From Topomyia yanbarensis (Eukaryota > Arthropoda > Insecta > Diptera > Culicidae), in contig NC_080671.1 in assembly GCF_030247195.1 (NCBI RefSeq), positions 298,750,917 through 298,814,916 on the forward strand: DNA of 64,000 nt. The letters run 5' to 3'. The notes below the pieces were generated by a model. That model saw nothing but the letters and a program-made list of their open reading frames with translations. It had not been told where the DNA came from and did no database searches. This document shows positions 1 to 12,362 of this stretch, one piece after another; position 1 is the first letter of the stretch; each line of letters starts with the position of its first letter. Made by a program: the position numbers and the translations under genes.

Positions 1-565
1 CAATTGGAGTGACTGACTTATCAACTGCACGTAGCAATCTCCTTCGAAATCCCAGTGTGCATTTGTTAAATTTATATTTAAGTTTAAATTTCCTTTTTCC
101 CCTACAATATACAGACAACGAAATAAAGATGAGAACAACTATACGCTTCCAGTGCTTGAAATTGAAAGTAACTAATGCATTTTCATGAACGAAAATTAAA
201 TTTCTTTAGCCATTAACCCTAAAATTAAATAAAGCTTTAACCTGTGTTCATGGAACTTTTGTTAATAAACTCTTAAAAATGAAATCGAAAGCATTTCAAC
301 GACATATATTTGCACTAAAATGTACCAATACAACACTAATCCTTTTTACGTCACTTGTTTGAATTATTGATATTCACCAAGACAATAAAAAACACGGAAC
401 AATGTATAAAAACGATTAAAAAGGAAATTCCAATAAAACATCGATATTAATTTTCTTGTGTGTCTTATATATTAATATCACATCAACAATCCAACGGATA
501 CACTTCTATCACTTTTGGGTAAGATTCTATTGGTTTTTAGTAATAAAGTGTGAAGTTTCGTACTG
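1..565. other. AT-rich DNA, no gene seen
   Basis: No open frame, RNA gene or clear repeat is seen. The AT-rich sequence runs up to the GC-rich end of the inverted-repeat element that starts near 566. Confidence 0.5.
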
Positions 566-567
566 CG

Positions 568-722
568 GTTAGGGTTCGTCGCGGTTGCGGTAATTGCCGC
601 AACCGCGCGGTATTTACCACACACGCGCCGCGAAATCTGCGGTGCGGTGAGACACTTTTTCCCGCAGATGCGGTGCGGGAAAGAGCCTTTACCGCGCGGT
701 TTTACCGCAACCGCACCGCAAA
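568..722. repeat. GC-rich subterminal repeat array (left copy)
   Basis: About 155 bp dense in GCGGTTGCGG, GCGGTGCGG and their complements, with several short palindromes, in an otherwise AT-rich stretch. The same array appears inverted at 12216-12362 and, in a related form, at 5391-5525 and 7778-7912. Clustered short motifs just inside an element end are typical transposase-binding arrays; that role is inferred. Confidence 0.75.
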
Positions 723-1740
723 AAAATAATTGATAAAGTGATGATTTTGATTATTCTAAATTGATAAACAGACTGCTATAATGAAAGAAAATCTAATCCG
801 AAATATTTTGACGCTATTATTTTTACGACATATTTTGGACTAGTAAAACTTCACAAACTAACCATTTCAAATACATAAAATGCAAGATCCAAATAGAGAC
901 AAAATTATTAGATCATTTAAAAACAATAAATTTTTACTCTTAAATCCAATTTAAAAGTGCATCACTTCTCTCGATTTATGTTGGAAAACGTGGAGTTATG
1001 AATCGTTTTCGATATCAATTTTTCAACTGTGAATTTCGACTAATTTAAAGGAATTAGAGATGAACTAATTATGCTGGGACTTAAACACAACCCAAAGAAT
1101 ATAATTATCTTCATCAAACCAAACGAATTTGGAGTAATTGGCAGTAAAGGATACAAATGTGTGAAAGCGTCCAAAATAAGGCGGGGTCCAAATTAGGATG
1201 ATTATTCTATCATTCGTTCATCAACATTGCATTTCCATCTTCTTTGATTGTTGTGTAAAATCAATGTGAATCGTTCTGCAGTCAATTTATTGGACTCTTT
1301 CTCAAAAAGTATGCTACATAACTTTTTTTTGCGTACTTCCATTCAAATTTACTATAATTTTCTACCAAATTAAGTCCTAATATTTTTCAGTTAAGATTAT
1401 TTTGTAGCTTTTTTGAAGCTTTTTTGCCAAATACCACATAGTTTGACTCCCGTTCACTTCATTTGAAGTTTTTGCCATTGGCTCTTTGGGAAAATATTAG
1501 AGGAAAATACATTAAATGCTAGAACTTTCGAACTAGTCTTTAGAAAATTACGCTTCATACATTTTTAAAGGGAGCAATCTTAATTTTTGAATGATAATAC
1601 ATCTGTTTCTTGAAGAATGCGGAAGTTAGAGTTTTGGGATATTTTGTCCGTAAAACCCCCTATTTTTAAAAATCATTTCTGCTGTATGCTACAAATCATA
1701 CATTTTTTGCAGTTTTTCTAATGTTCAATAATTCTGTACC

Positions 1741-3178
1741 GGTTGAGACCAGACTCCTGATTAGTAATGTATTGAGCAATTTTTTTTCGTCAAATATGGC
1801 GTCGTTCTTATTGATGAAATACATAGGGTTACCAAATGGATCGAGAGCAATCTTGAATCTTGATTACATTTGAAATTTTAATGGATATTAGAAAGAGGAA
1901 ACCTACCACTTACTTTTCCATTATCAAAAACCAAAGTTTTTCCTAGAGTATACAACTTATTGCTTAAAGTATAGTCCATGAAGTGAGTAAGCAATTTACC
2001 AAAGATAGGGAAAAATCCGCTGGAGCTGAATTTTGCTTTAACTCTCTCTCCAGCAGGTATAAAATTTCCTCATCTTTTATAACAACAGATAACAAACATC
2101 CAAATGATACATTTCGTCACTTTTAGCTACAATTAAAACTAACAGCATAATCCTAATAACTAGCAGCTAGTACTAGACTGTAGCTAACAAGATAATGAGC
2201 TCAGAAACAATTTATTGACAGCATTACGGGACAAAGGTAGGTTCCGTGGATCTCTCCATGGAAGTTGATGAAGCATGAAATGAAAAAAAATTGTGCTGAA
2301 TAGCTTCAATGCGTTGAATATCATTTTGGTTATAAGGTACCCAAACTTGCCGTATTCGAGTGTAGAACGGAACAAAACATAATAGAGTGCTTTTAAACAA
2401 TGTATATTGGTAAAGTTTTTAATGACTCTAAAACGAATTTTAGAAGCTAAGAGGCCTTAGAAATAGTGTGCTCAATGCGGTGCTTGAAGTTTACTCGGGA
2501 TCTAAGTAGACCCCCAAATCTTTAACATACGTTTGAGAAAGATTTGTAAAATATTATAGTCGAAATTAACTTTCGAGTGTTTGCGAGTAAAGGGTATAAC
2601 CGAACACTTGGAAGCATTTAACATCGTCTTATTGGCGTAGCACCAATTGGTGAATACATCCAACTGGGACTGCAAGAATTCTGCGTCTTTCGCATCCCTG
2701 ACAAGATGAAGCAGTTTGAGGTCATCAGAAAACGAAAGTTTCATGTACTTCAGCAAATGGTTTAAGTCATTTAAATTGAGCAAATACATGAATAGTCCGA
2801 GATGACTACCCTGAGAAATAGAACCCTTTGCTAGCAAACGATAGTTGGTCAAAATTCGAATTAGAGGAAAAATCGTTTTTTCCGCCAACACTCAATAAGA
2901 TAAGAAACATGTTTTAGTTTGAAGCATTACTTTAACCAATAAACTGAATCAATGCTATTGAATCATTAATCTGACCATAACAAATCAAATGTACTGTAGG
3001 AAAGTGACCAACTAAAAAAGCGATTTTGTTTTGTTCAATTGAACGAACTTAATCTGATTGATTTCAATTATACTACTACCTAAAACTAAGGACATTTGGG
3101 GGAAAATTAAGGACGCTTTCCAAAATCATCGAAATTAAGCATATGTCCATTAAAATAAGGACGGTTAACCCTAGAAAT
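1741..3178 (-). mobile_element. Insertion in the left TIR copy, carrying a non-LTR fragment
   Basis: Both sides of this block align continuously with the inverted right-hand copy near 9905-9935, where the block is absent, so it is an insertion. Its core (about 2050-2893) is the 3' end of a Jockey/CR1-type retrotransposon on the minus strand. The flanking 1741-2040 and 2894-3178 are unidentified. Confidence 0.6.
2050..2893 (-). pseudogene. Jockey/CR1-like reverse transcriptase, 3' fragment
   Basis: The minus strand encodes a broken C-terminal half of a non-LTR reverse transcriptase. Near 2790-2830 there is a form of the PQGSxLGP block followed by LLNLNDL; near 2730-2745 is FSDD, a changed FADD catalytic box; near 2610-2650 come the LNASKC and PFTRKHS thumb residues. 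A second frame (2184-2375) contains LEYGKFGYL and LPWRDP, which correspond to LEYATVWLP and LPWRDP in the element at 24821-25288. The 3' noncoding part around 2069-2180 also matches 24491-24620, so both are one family. Frameshifts and 5' truncation make it non-functional. Clade is given as Jockey/CR1-like only. Confidence 0.8.
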
Positions 3179-3352
3179 ACAATGTTTTTATTTAACTGTA
3201 TTGGAATATATGCGCTACTATATAGAAGTACTGGTATTTCAACTTTAATTTTTTTTTGGTGAAATTCCTTTAAGAATATGTTGGTTTACTAAGTAAATGC
3301 GAAAATCATCCATTTCATTTTCATATGTCAAAAACATTGAAAATATGAAAAT

Positions 3353-4095
3353 TTAACAAAAAACTACAAGGGGCAGCCCTATGGGGTTGCACGAGCTGTA
3401 GACGTAGGACTATACTACTTAATGTAAAATATTTATTATCCTAGTTTATTTATAGTAATAATAAATAAAACATATTTCTTACGTATGGTTTAATCACAAC
3501 CAATCAACATCGAAAACCAAACCTTCTTGGTTATCAGGTTATTTCATTTGTAGTAGGTGATCGAATCCGATTAAACTTATTTAAGAAGATCTGAAGAAAG
3601 AAGGCAGAAAACTGTGACCGAACTAATATCTGGAACTAGACCTTTACAGCATAAGATTAGCTTGTAAAAACTTTTCGATTGTGTGTGGTAAAAAACCCGG
3701 ACCAGTGAAGAAAAATCAAATTTTGGACCATATAATCGCATTTCATGTATAGACCAAGCATTCTAGTTTTATTTTGCCATTATTGTAACTTTCCTAAAGT
3801 ACGCATACAAATATAGCGAATGCAGTGGTCGTAATCATATATCGAAACTATAAATATACAAGAATCGAAAACAATTTTATATATGGACAAGATGCGTTTT
3901 GCAACGGTTTTTCAAGTGGCAGTGAATTCATTCTTAAAAAGGCTTTGTAGTATGTACCTATTAGTAGAATCAAAATACTATAGGCTGAGTGGCAATGAAT
4001 CACGTGATGGGGAAATGAATCAATGAATTGATCGAACGTAAATAATAAACTTTCGTTGTGCAATTTTGTAACAAATTAGATCTACCTACCTACAC
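3353..4095. other. No gene seen; unassigned intergenic DNA
   Basis: AT-rich with only short open frames. A GC-richer 80 bp stretch at about 3365-3445 may belong to a dispersed repeat, but no second copy is seen in this window. Confidence 0.4.
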
Positions 4096-5270
4096 TAGAC
4101 TGCCCAAAAAAATAATGAATTTTTGAAAACTCAATCAGCCCACCCCTGAGTCGATTCCTAGTCCCACCAGGAGTACTTGCTCCAAATTTGAAGCAAATCG
4201 AACAAGTCTAGCTACCGGACCAACGTGCCGCAAGTTTGTATGGGATTTTTCGACAATTTACATGGAGAAAACCCTCTTGCTCACATTTTCGCCGCTAGGT
4301 GGCACTGTATACATCAGATTATCACCAAAAGTAAAACTTAAGAAGATAAATTTATTATCTACAACTTTGTTGAAGACTGCAAAGCAATTCGACTCCAATA
4401 GGAAAAGTTATTAAACTTTTAACGAAGTGATGTCTGAGTCAGTTTTGCATAGGGCCTAGCAGTGCATGGTAGTGTATCAGTACTAGGTTCTAACAAACTA
4501 AACATTTTTATGGATTAATGGTTAGATTTAGCTGAATAGTATGTTCGGAAGAATTGTAGTACATAATACGAGTTATGTTTTGGTTAGAAAATTTTAGTTC
4601 AATCTGTGACCGCATAGATGGCGCCAACACTAACTTTTCAACGGAGAGAGATAGAATATCGAGATGTTTGGAAGAATTACTGCAATATTCTTGTTCTACA
4701 ACTTTGTAGAAGACACCTAATTTCTATCTCTCTTCGTTAAAAAGTTAGTGTTGGCGCCATCTATGCGGTCAGATGTGGAACTAAAATTTTCTAACCAAAA
4801 CATAACTCGTAATATGTACTACAATTCTTCCGAACATACTATTCAGCTAAATCTAACAATTATTCCATAAAAATGTTTAGTCTGTTAGAACCTAGTACTG
4901 ATACACTACCATGCACTGCTAGGCCCCATGCAAAACTGACTCAGACATCACTTCGTTAAAAGTTTAATAACTTTTCCTATTGGAGTCGGATTGCTTTGCA
5001 GTCTTCAACAAAGTTGTAGATAATAAAATTATCTTCTTAAGTTTCACTTTTGGTGATAATCTGATGTATACAGTGCCACCTAGCGGCGAAAATGTGAGCA
5101 AGAGGGTTTTCTACATGTAAATTGTCGAAAAATCCCATACAAACTTCAAGCACGTTGGTCCGGTGGCTAGACTTGTTCGATTTGGCTCAAATTTAGAGCA
5201 GACACTCCTGGTGGGACTAGGAATCGACTCAGGGGTGGGCCAATGGGGGTCATTTTTTTCTGTCACTCTA
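4096..5270. mobile_element. Long foldback (palindromic) TIR element
   Basis: Two arms of about 550 bp (4096-4653 and 4720-5270) are near-perfect reverse complements around a spacer of about 65 bp. The ends sit in a TA context (left TAGACTG, right CACTCTA), compatible with TA-targeting Tc1/mariner-type elements. No transposase is encoded. A single arm of the same family lies at 17899-18437. A transcript would fold into a very long hairpin. Confidence 0.85.
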
Positions 5271-5390
5271 ACCTACACATTAGGGTGTCCAAAATAACAT
5301 CATGTTAAAAAAGTCATCCGGCTCACTTCTTAAATGAAAGGTTAGGGTATTAGGACCACTTTCTTCTTCGGAGTGAGTTTGCTAAAGTTT

Positions 5391-5525
5391 CGTCGCGGTG
5401 CGGATGTGGGCGGTAAATGGATTGTCCGCACCGCAACCGCAAAAAAATAATAAAACCGCACCGCTTACCGCAACCGCACTTTATTTACCGCACCGCACCG
5501 CGTGGTGATGCGGTAAATGCGGTAA
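5391..5525. repeat. GC-rich subterminal array, tandem copy 1
   Basis: GCGGTGCGG and ACCGCACCGC motifs alternate over about 135 bp; identical array in the second copy at 7778-7912. It faces the array at 12216-12362, consistent with the two ends of one element. Confidence 0.75.
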
Positions 5526-6424
5526 AATTTTTATATTTTTAAAAATAGTGTTGAAAAATTGTTCAATTGTGTAACCATATATAATAAAATGTTATTCTTA
5601 TTCACACGAAATTTAACTTTAAGAGACTCCTCAGAATGTAATGTTTATGAAAAAAATCAACTTTTGCATTTTCTATTAATAAAATTCTGTTCATTTTAAG
5701 GAAAACATTATACATTCAAAAACATTCTACTGCACTAATAGGAAAACTTTTATTTTAGCAACCCTTCAGTTAATTGAAAAAAGTGGAATAAAAATGTAAT
5801 ATGAAATTAAGTTGCAAATTTTTTTCTTTAAATTTTCATATTTTCAATGTTTTTGACATATGAAAATGAAATGGATGATTTTCGCATTTACGTAGTAAAA
5901 ACCAAAGGCGTTGTTTACTTATATAAAGGCTCGCACAGAATGAAGCCAAATCTACCAATCGAACATGTCACCGGCTACCTATCGTGCAAAGTAAACAAAC
6001 ATACTTCTTCAGCAATGCCCTCATGCGTGCTCGCAAGGGGAGTATTGTTATTGGCAGGAAAAATATTACAATAATAGGAGTGAAAAACTATTTGTTTATA
6101 TATTTACCTTTTCCCATTTCTTATATTGCTTACAAAAATCAGCAAGTTAACAAGAACGTGATGAATGCATATTTTAATTGATTCACCGAACCTCTACAGT
6201 GCCATCAGGCTTATTTTCCCTTTTTTGTGTAGTTGATAAGTTCACGAACGGAACGTTACAAAACACTCTATTATCTAATTGCGAGTATTGTGACATTCTT
6301 CTTCAAAGATATTTATGGTAAGTGATTTCATAAGTGTTGCCAGGTTTGATGAAACGTTTTCATTACAAGTGACGAGACTCGTGACGTCCCGAAAAATTCT
6401 CTCCAGTGCGATAAAAAACAAATA

Positions 6425-6680
6425 CGGCTTTGCGCCGCTTCGGTTCCTAGGCCTCGGTTATGCGTCTAAGCCGCATCGAAATGGTACCCCTTAAACAGAG
6501 GTTCCTGAAGGGTATCGGATGGTTACCGGAACCCAGTAAAGTTCAACCGTAAAGGAGCCGGAAATCTAGCCGGTTCTAATTCGTTTTCAGGCACCAGTAA
6601 CAAAAGCGATTCTAACTAGTCGCTCCAGCACCCCGTTGAATTCTAACAATTTCACCACCTGGGCGCCAGTTTGACGATAT
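6425..6680. mobile_element. Short insertion absent from the sister tandem copy
   Basis: The sister copy reads straight through at about 8810 (ATAAAAAACAAATGAAC), giving an empty-site comparison. The insert is GC-richer than its surroundings, about 255 bp long, and is bordered by related CGATAAAA/CGATATAAA strings that may be a decayed target duplication. SINE-like by size, but I do not see convincing A and B boxes. Confidence 0.6.
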
Positions 6681-7760
6681 AAAATGAACTTTGTTTACTT
6701 TCGACAAGTTTTAATTCGAGCCAACAACATCCAGCCCTCTTAAGAATGTATCCTGCAATACGGTGCACTAGATTACGTTCTGAGTATCGAACACGCTATC
6801 GTCAAAAATCTTCAGAATACTCCAACTCCACAAGATCCACCTGAAAAAGGAGGACATTTTAGGCCAAGACTATGTTTGGTACCACCTGGTTTACTTTTTC
6901 TTCCATCTGTTCATTATACTCTTTTTGATCTGATCTGATTTGATTTGTTTGATTTACGGATGCCTTCGGTAAAGTTCATTAACCATTTTATATCGTCCAA
7001 CTTATAAGATAATGAAGGAATTTCAGATATGAACTAAAGAAACTTCAAGTTATCTTTAAATTGAAGAGCAGTTGGACGTTATTCAGGCAGTGTTCTTGCA
7101 ATAAATTTACACTAAAATTTCAAGTAATAATTAATTTCATTTTCTAATAAACAATTATTCAGTAAATTAGCATTAAATGTGAAATGCGTGCAATAAAATG
7201 ATTTGTTAAATAACATTAAAAAAATAAAAATCAACGAATAGCCAACCCAAGTTACTGCAAAAGTCTTGTTTTGGTATTATAGTATAACATTGGACTTCAC
7301 TGCAAATGGTTATTATTGTTCTGTCACAGTGACATGGTTTCCGCTTAAAATAACTTGAAAAATCCGCTTAAAATAACCTGAGTCCTGAGTTGACTCAAAT
7401 TCTTTGAATAAATTTAAACACGTTATTCATCGATTAAATAGCATTCAATAAATCAGATGAAATAATGTTTGAAATGGTTTTCGCAGGGATGCTCCGTTTG
7501 CTACGATAAAGTTGCTTAATTTTTCATTCAGTATGAATTTATTTTGTGATTAGATCAAAGTCACTCAAAGTTACAGCAAATATTCCGGTTGCCAGAAGAA
7601 CATAAATAGTTTGTATTCCACGCAGTGTTGCGCATTCCTCTGTACGGGACTCTATATTGAATACAGACTCTAGTAAAAACCACCTTTCATTCTTAAAGGA
7701 ATTTCACCAAAAAATTTAAAGTCGAAATACCACTTCTACTTCTACTTACAGTACAGTACT

Positions 7761-9865
7761 TGAGTTTGCTAAAGTTTCGTCGCGGTGCGGATGTGGGCGG
7801 TAAATGGATTGTCCGCACCGCAACCGCAAAAAAATAATAAAACCGCACCGCTTACCGCAACCGCACTTTATTTACCGCACCGCACCGCGTGGTGATGCGG
7901 TAAATGCGGTAAAATTTTTATATTTTTAAAAATAGTGTTGAAAAATTGTTCAATTGTGTAACCATATATAATAAAATGTTATTCTTATTCACACGAAATT
8001 TAACTTTAAGAGACTCCTCAGAATGTAATGTTTATGAAAAAAATCAACTTTTGCATTTTCTATTAATAAAATTCTGTTCATTTTAAGGAAAACATTATAC
8101 ATTCAAAAACATTCTACTGTACTAATAGGAAAACTTTTATTTTAGCAACCCTTCAGTTAATTGAAAAAAGTGGAATAAAAATGTAATATGAAATTAAGTT
8201 GCAAATTTTTTTCTTTAAATTTTCATATTTTCAATGTTTTTGACATATGAAAATGAAATGGATGATTTTCGCATTTACGTAGTAAAAACCAAAGGCGTTG
8301 TTTACTTATATAAAGGCTCGCACAGAATGAAGCCAAATCTACCAATCGAACATGTCACCGGCTACCTATCGTGCAAAGTAAACAAACATACTTCTTCAGC
8401 AATGCCCTCATGCGTGCTCGCAAGGGGAGTATTGTTATTGGCAGGAAAAATATTACAATAATAGGAGTGAAAAACTATTTGTTTATATATTTACCTTTTC
8501 CCATTTCTTATATTGCTTACAAAAATCAGCAAGTTAACAAGAACGTGATGAATGCATATTTTAATTGATTCACCGAACCTCTACAGTGCCATCAGGCTTA
8601 TTTTCCCTTTTTTGTGTAGTTGATAAGTTCACGAACGGAACGTTACAAAACACTCTATTATCTAATTGCGAGTATTGTGACATTCTTCTTCAAAGATATT
8701 TATGGTAAGTGATTTCATAAGTGTTGCCAGGTTTGATGAAACGTTTTCATTACAAGTGACGAGACTCGTGACGTCCCGAAAAATTCTCTCCAGTGCGATA
8801 AAAAACAAATGAACTTTGTTTACTTTCGACAAGTTTTGATTCGAGCCAACAACATCCAGCCCTCTTAAGAATGTATCCTGCAATACGGTGCACTAGATTA
8901 CGTTCTGAGTATCGACCACGCTATCGTCAAAAATCTTCAGAATACTCCAACTCCACAAGATCCACCTGAAAAAAGGAGGACATTTTAGGCCGAGACTATG
9001 TTTGGTACCACCTGGTTTACTTTTTCTTCCATCTGTTCATTATACTCTTTTTGATCTGATCTGATTTGATTTGTTTGATTTACGGATGCCTTCGGTTAAG
9101 TTCATTAACCATTTTATATCGTCCAACTTATAAGATAATGAAGGAATTTCAGATATGAACTAAAGAAACTTCAAGTTATCTTTAAATTGAAGAGCAGTTG
9201 GACGTTATTCAGGCAGTGTTCTTGCAATAAATTTACACTAAATTTTCAAGTAAGAATTAATTTCATTTTCTAATAAACAATTATTCAGTAAATTAGCATT
9301 AAATGTGAAATGCGTGCAATAAAATGATTTGTTAAATAACATTAAAAAAATAAAAATCAACGAATAGCCAACCCAAGCTACTGCAAAAGTCTTGTTTTGG
9401 TATTATAGTATAACATTGGACTTCACTGCAAATGGTTATTATTGTTCTGTCACAGTGACATGGTTTCCGCTTAAAATAACTTGAAAAATCCGTTTAAAAT
9501 AACCTGAGTCCTGCGTTGACTCAAATTCTTTGAATAAATTTAAACACGTTATTCATTGATTAAATAGCATTCAATAAATCAGATGAAATAATGTTTGAAA
9601 TGGTTTTCGCAGGGATGCTCCGTTTGCTACGATAAAGTTGCTTAATTTTTCATTCAGTATGAATTTATTTTGTGATTAGATCAAAGTCACTCAAAGTTAC
9701 AGCAAATATTCCGGTTGCCAGAAGAACATAAATAGTTTGTATTCCACGCAGTATTGCGCATTCCTCTGTACGGGACTCTATATTGAATACAGACTCTAGT
9801 AAAAACCACCTTTCATTCTTAAAGGAATTTCTCCAAAAAAATTTATAGTCGAAATACCAGTACTT
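7761..9865 (+). repeat. Tandem duplication, copy 2
   Basis: Second copy of the unit at 5374-7760, at an offset of 2387 bp up to the insertion and lacking the insert at 6425-6680. Its right end runs on without a break into the rest of the TIR element. Confidence 0.9.
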
Positions 9866-10279
9866 CTATATAGTAGCGCATATATTCCAATACAGTGAAA
9901 AAAAAACATATTGTATTGTAGAATTATTGAACATTAGAAAAACTGCAAAAAATGTATGATTTGTAGCATACAGCAGAAATGATTTTTAAAAATAGGGGGT
10001 TTTACGGACAAAATATACCAAAACTCCAACTTCCGCATTCTTCAAGAAACAGATGTATTCTCATACAAAAACTAAGATTGCTCCCTTTAAAAATGTATGA
10101 AGTGTAATTTTCTAAAGGCTAGTTCGAAAGTTCTAGCATTTAATGTATTTTCCTCTAATATTTTCCCAAACAGCCAATGGCAAAAACTTCAATTGAAGTG
10201 AACGGGAGTCAAACTATGTGGTATTTGGCAAAACAAGCTTTAAAAAAGCTACAAAATAGTTTTAACTGAAAATTATTAT

Positions 10280-11541
10280 TTGTTTATTTATTCCATCTTT
10301 GGTGCGGGGCACCACACAGACTATTCCTTAACCTAAAATTATTACAATAGCAATACATACATTTACATACACATCACACAATTATAAACAAAACACACGC
10401 TTAATTCAACACTGACAACATTAACCAAGTTAAATATTCGAAAAATAACAATGCTAACAAATCATTAAGGTTCCCACACGCTGAAGTGCTCATGGAATTC
10501 CCGAAAACAAATTCCGCGAGGCCAAGTAGTTGGAGACAAAGCTCTACGTTTTAGTTTCATGTCGACCCCAACTTTGAAAGAGATGAACGGCATTGATGCT
10601 GCATCCTTCCATTCGGGTACCAACTTTTTTACGTTGACAGCATTACTGCCTAATGACTCCGCTACCATAGAGGCGATTTCATTCTCGCTCACGGTGTTTT
10701 TTATTCTTGTGAAGAACAGCCAGCAGAGTGATGAGGCAGAATTTCTTCTCGTCGAAGAGTGCGCAAATCTCGATACGGTACCGGTGCCTTGAAGTATTCT
10801 TGTTGGTGACAGATCTGGAGAATTTTCTACTTCCAATGTACTATCTAGACGGACTCGGGATAGCTCGGCGATAGACTCTTGAATGACCACAATCTGTTGT
10901 TTAAGTTTGCTTAACTCGTCATGATCGTTTAAAATGTTTTCATCTGTTTGCGATTCTGTGTGAACAGCAACAGAAGGAGCACGGATGGTGAGAAAAGAAT
11001 CAGCATCGGATATAGCCTGTCTTTTATCCCGAAACGCTCTGAACTGCCTAGCATCGCTCATTATATTTGCGCATGGAGTACACATCCAGAAAATGTTTCG
11101 ATGTTTATTGCAGCTTAGTGCCTCAGGAACGGTTAATGCAACGCATTCGGCATTGTACTGATCGAAACAAAAACCTTCGCAAACGATAGTATTCTCTCCT
11201 GGAGCAAATAAGCCGGCACACTTATTGCAGCTCATCTTTACAGTCTACTAGCAGCAAGCACTGTCTATCGTTTCATTTGCTTCTTCTTGATACAATGCTC
11301 GTTCGTTTTGTGCGGAGTCTTGAAAGGTTTCTTGGTTTTCGATGGCGGGGAACAAAAATAGCAATTTAGCGACTAATTTCAGCAAAACTACAGTCAGCCA
11401 GTTATTCAATCGGAATGTAGTGCAATTGATACGACATTTAGAGAGCTCAACTTCACTACAAACAACACTAACACTGCAAATTTTACAATATATCACGAGC
11501 GACGTACAGGCACACCCAGCAGAACTAGACAATGATCAACA
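10280..11541 (-). mobile_element. ORF1-only non-LTR retrotransposon insertion
   Basis: The left TIR copy shows the uninterrupted site near 1365-1385, so this 1.26 kb block is an insertion. On the minus strand it has a ~300 bp leader (11541-11236), one open frame (11235-10465) and a 3' end of AATAAA/AACAAATAA-type repeats at about 10280-10300. There is no reverse transcriptase. It is either an internally deleted LINE or a non-autonomous ORF1-only element. Confidence 0.7.
10465..11235 (-). CDS. PHD-type ORF1 protein of a non-LTR retrotransposon
   Basis: An intact 256-residue frame. Residues 1-57 form a Cys-rich module starting MSCNKCAG, with CEGFC, a Cys-His pair and a final WMCTPC, the spacing of a PHD-like zinc finger known from ORF1 proteins of several CR1/Jockey/I-group LINEs. 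Residues about 105-135 are a short predicted coiled coil (LSKLKQQIVVIQESIAELSR). The C-terminal part (about 170-250) has the RRM-like ending with TWPRGICFREF seen in such ORF1 proteins. These proteins are RNA-binding chaperones for retrotransposition. The start is chosen at 11235 because the Cys module begins at once after it. The frame ends at the usual ORF1 terminus and passes directly into the 3' noncoding tail; no ORF2 follows. Confidence 0.75.
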   Translation of the reverse strand: MSCNKCAGLFAPGENTIVCEGFCFDQYNAECVALTVPEALSCNKHRNIFWMCTPCANIMSDARQFRAFRDKRQAISDADSFLTIRAPSVAVHTESQTDENILNDHDELSKLKQQIVVIQESIAELSRVRLDSTLEVENSPDLSPTRILQGTGTVSRFAHSSTRRNSASSLCWLFFTRIKNTVSENEIASMVAESLGSNAVNVKKLVPEWKDAASMPFISFKVGVDMKLKRRALSPTTWPRGICFREFHEHFSVWEP

Positions 11542-12215
11542 TAGGACTTAATTTGGTATAAAATTATTGTAAATTTGAATGGAAGTACGCGAAAAAAAGT
11601 AATGTAGCATACTTTTTGAGAAAGAGTCCAATAAAATTTACGGCAGAAAAATTCACATTGAATTTACACAGCAATCAAAGAAGATAGAAATACGATGTTG
11701 ATGAACGAATGATAGAATAATCACCCTAATTTGGACCCCGCCTTATTTTGGACGCTTTCATACATTTGTATCCTTTACTGACAATTACTCCAAATTCGTT
11801 TGGTTTGATGAAGATAATTATATTCTTTGGGTTGTGTTTAAGTCCCAGCATAATTAGTTCATCTCTAATTCCTTTAAATTAGTCAAAATTCACAGTTGAA
11901 AAATTGATATCGGAAACGATTCATAATTCCACGATTGCCAACAGAAATCAGGAGAAGTGGTGCACTTTTACATTGGATTTAAGAGTACAAATTTATTGTT
12001 TTTAAATTATCTAATAATTTTGTCTCTATTTGGATCTTGCATTTTATGTGTTGGAAATGGTTAGTTTGTGAAGTTTTACTTAGAAGTATTAAATAAATAG
12101 TCCAAAATATGTCGTAAAAATAATAGCGTCAAAATATTTCGGACACAGCTAGATTTTCTTTCGTAATAACAGTCTGTTTATCAATTTAGAATAATCAAAA
12201 TCATCACTTTATCAT

Positions 12216-12362
12216 TCATTTGCGGTGCGGTTGCGGTAAATCCGCGCGGTAAAAGCTCTTTCCCGCACCGCATCTGCGGGAAAAAGTGTCTCACCGCACC
12301 GCAGATTTTGCGGTGCGGGTGCGGTAAATACCGCGCGGTTGCGGTAATTACCGCAACCGCGT
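12216..12362. repeat. GC-rich subterminal repeat array (right end)
   Basis: Reverse complement of the array at 568-722, with the same order of GCGGTTGCGG, GCGGTGCGG and TCCCGCACCGCATC-type blocks. It lies just inside the right end of the TIR element. Confidence 0.75.

Larger units (their letters stand above)
566..3352 (-). mobile_element. TIR element, inverted internally deleted copy
   Basis: Positions 566-1735 are the reverse complement of about 9930-12371 (once the insertion at 10280-11541 is removed). Positions 3180-3280 match 9809-9910 inverted, and 3280-3352 match about 8217-8290 inverted. This copy therefore has the same outer end as the copy ending at 12371, in opposite orientation, with about 1.5 kb missing inside and its other end lost. 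The outer end reads TAGGGTTCGTCGCGG. No transposase frame is present, so it is non-autonomous. A hAT-like affiliation is possible from the end motif and subterminal repeats, but I found no 8 bp target duplication. Confidence 0.7.
5374..7760 (+). repeat. Tandem duplication, copy 1
   Basis: 2387 bp unit repeated immediately downstream at 7761-9865. The start TGAGTTTGCTAAAGTTTCG is identical in both copies. Copy 1 differs mainly by an extra ~255 bp insert at 6425-6680. Each copy begins with the GC-rich end of the TIR element. Open frames inside (for example 5847-6074) are unrelated to anything I recognise and I do not call them genes. Confidence 0.9.

Noticed and set aside
5847..6181. 75- and 65-residue frames repeated at 8234-8568
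   Set aside because: Identical only because of the tandem duplication; overlapping frames without family features inside a non-autonomous element.
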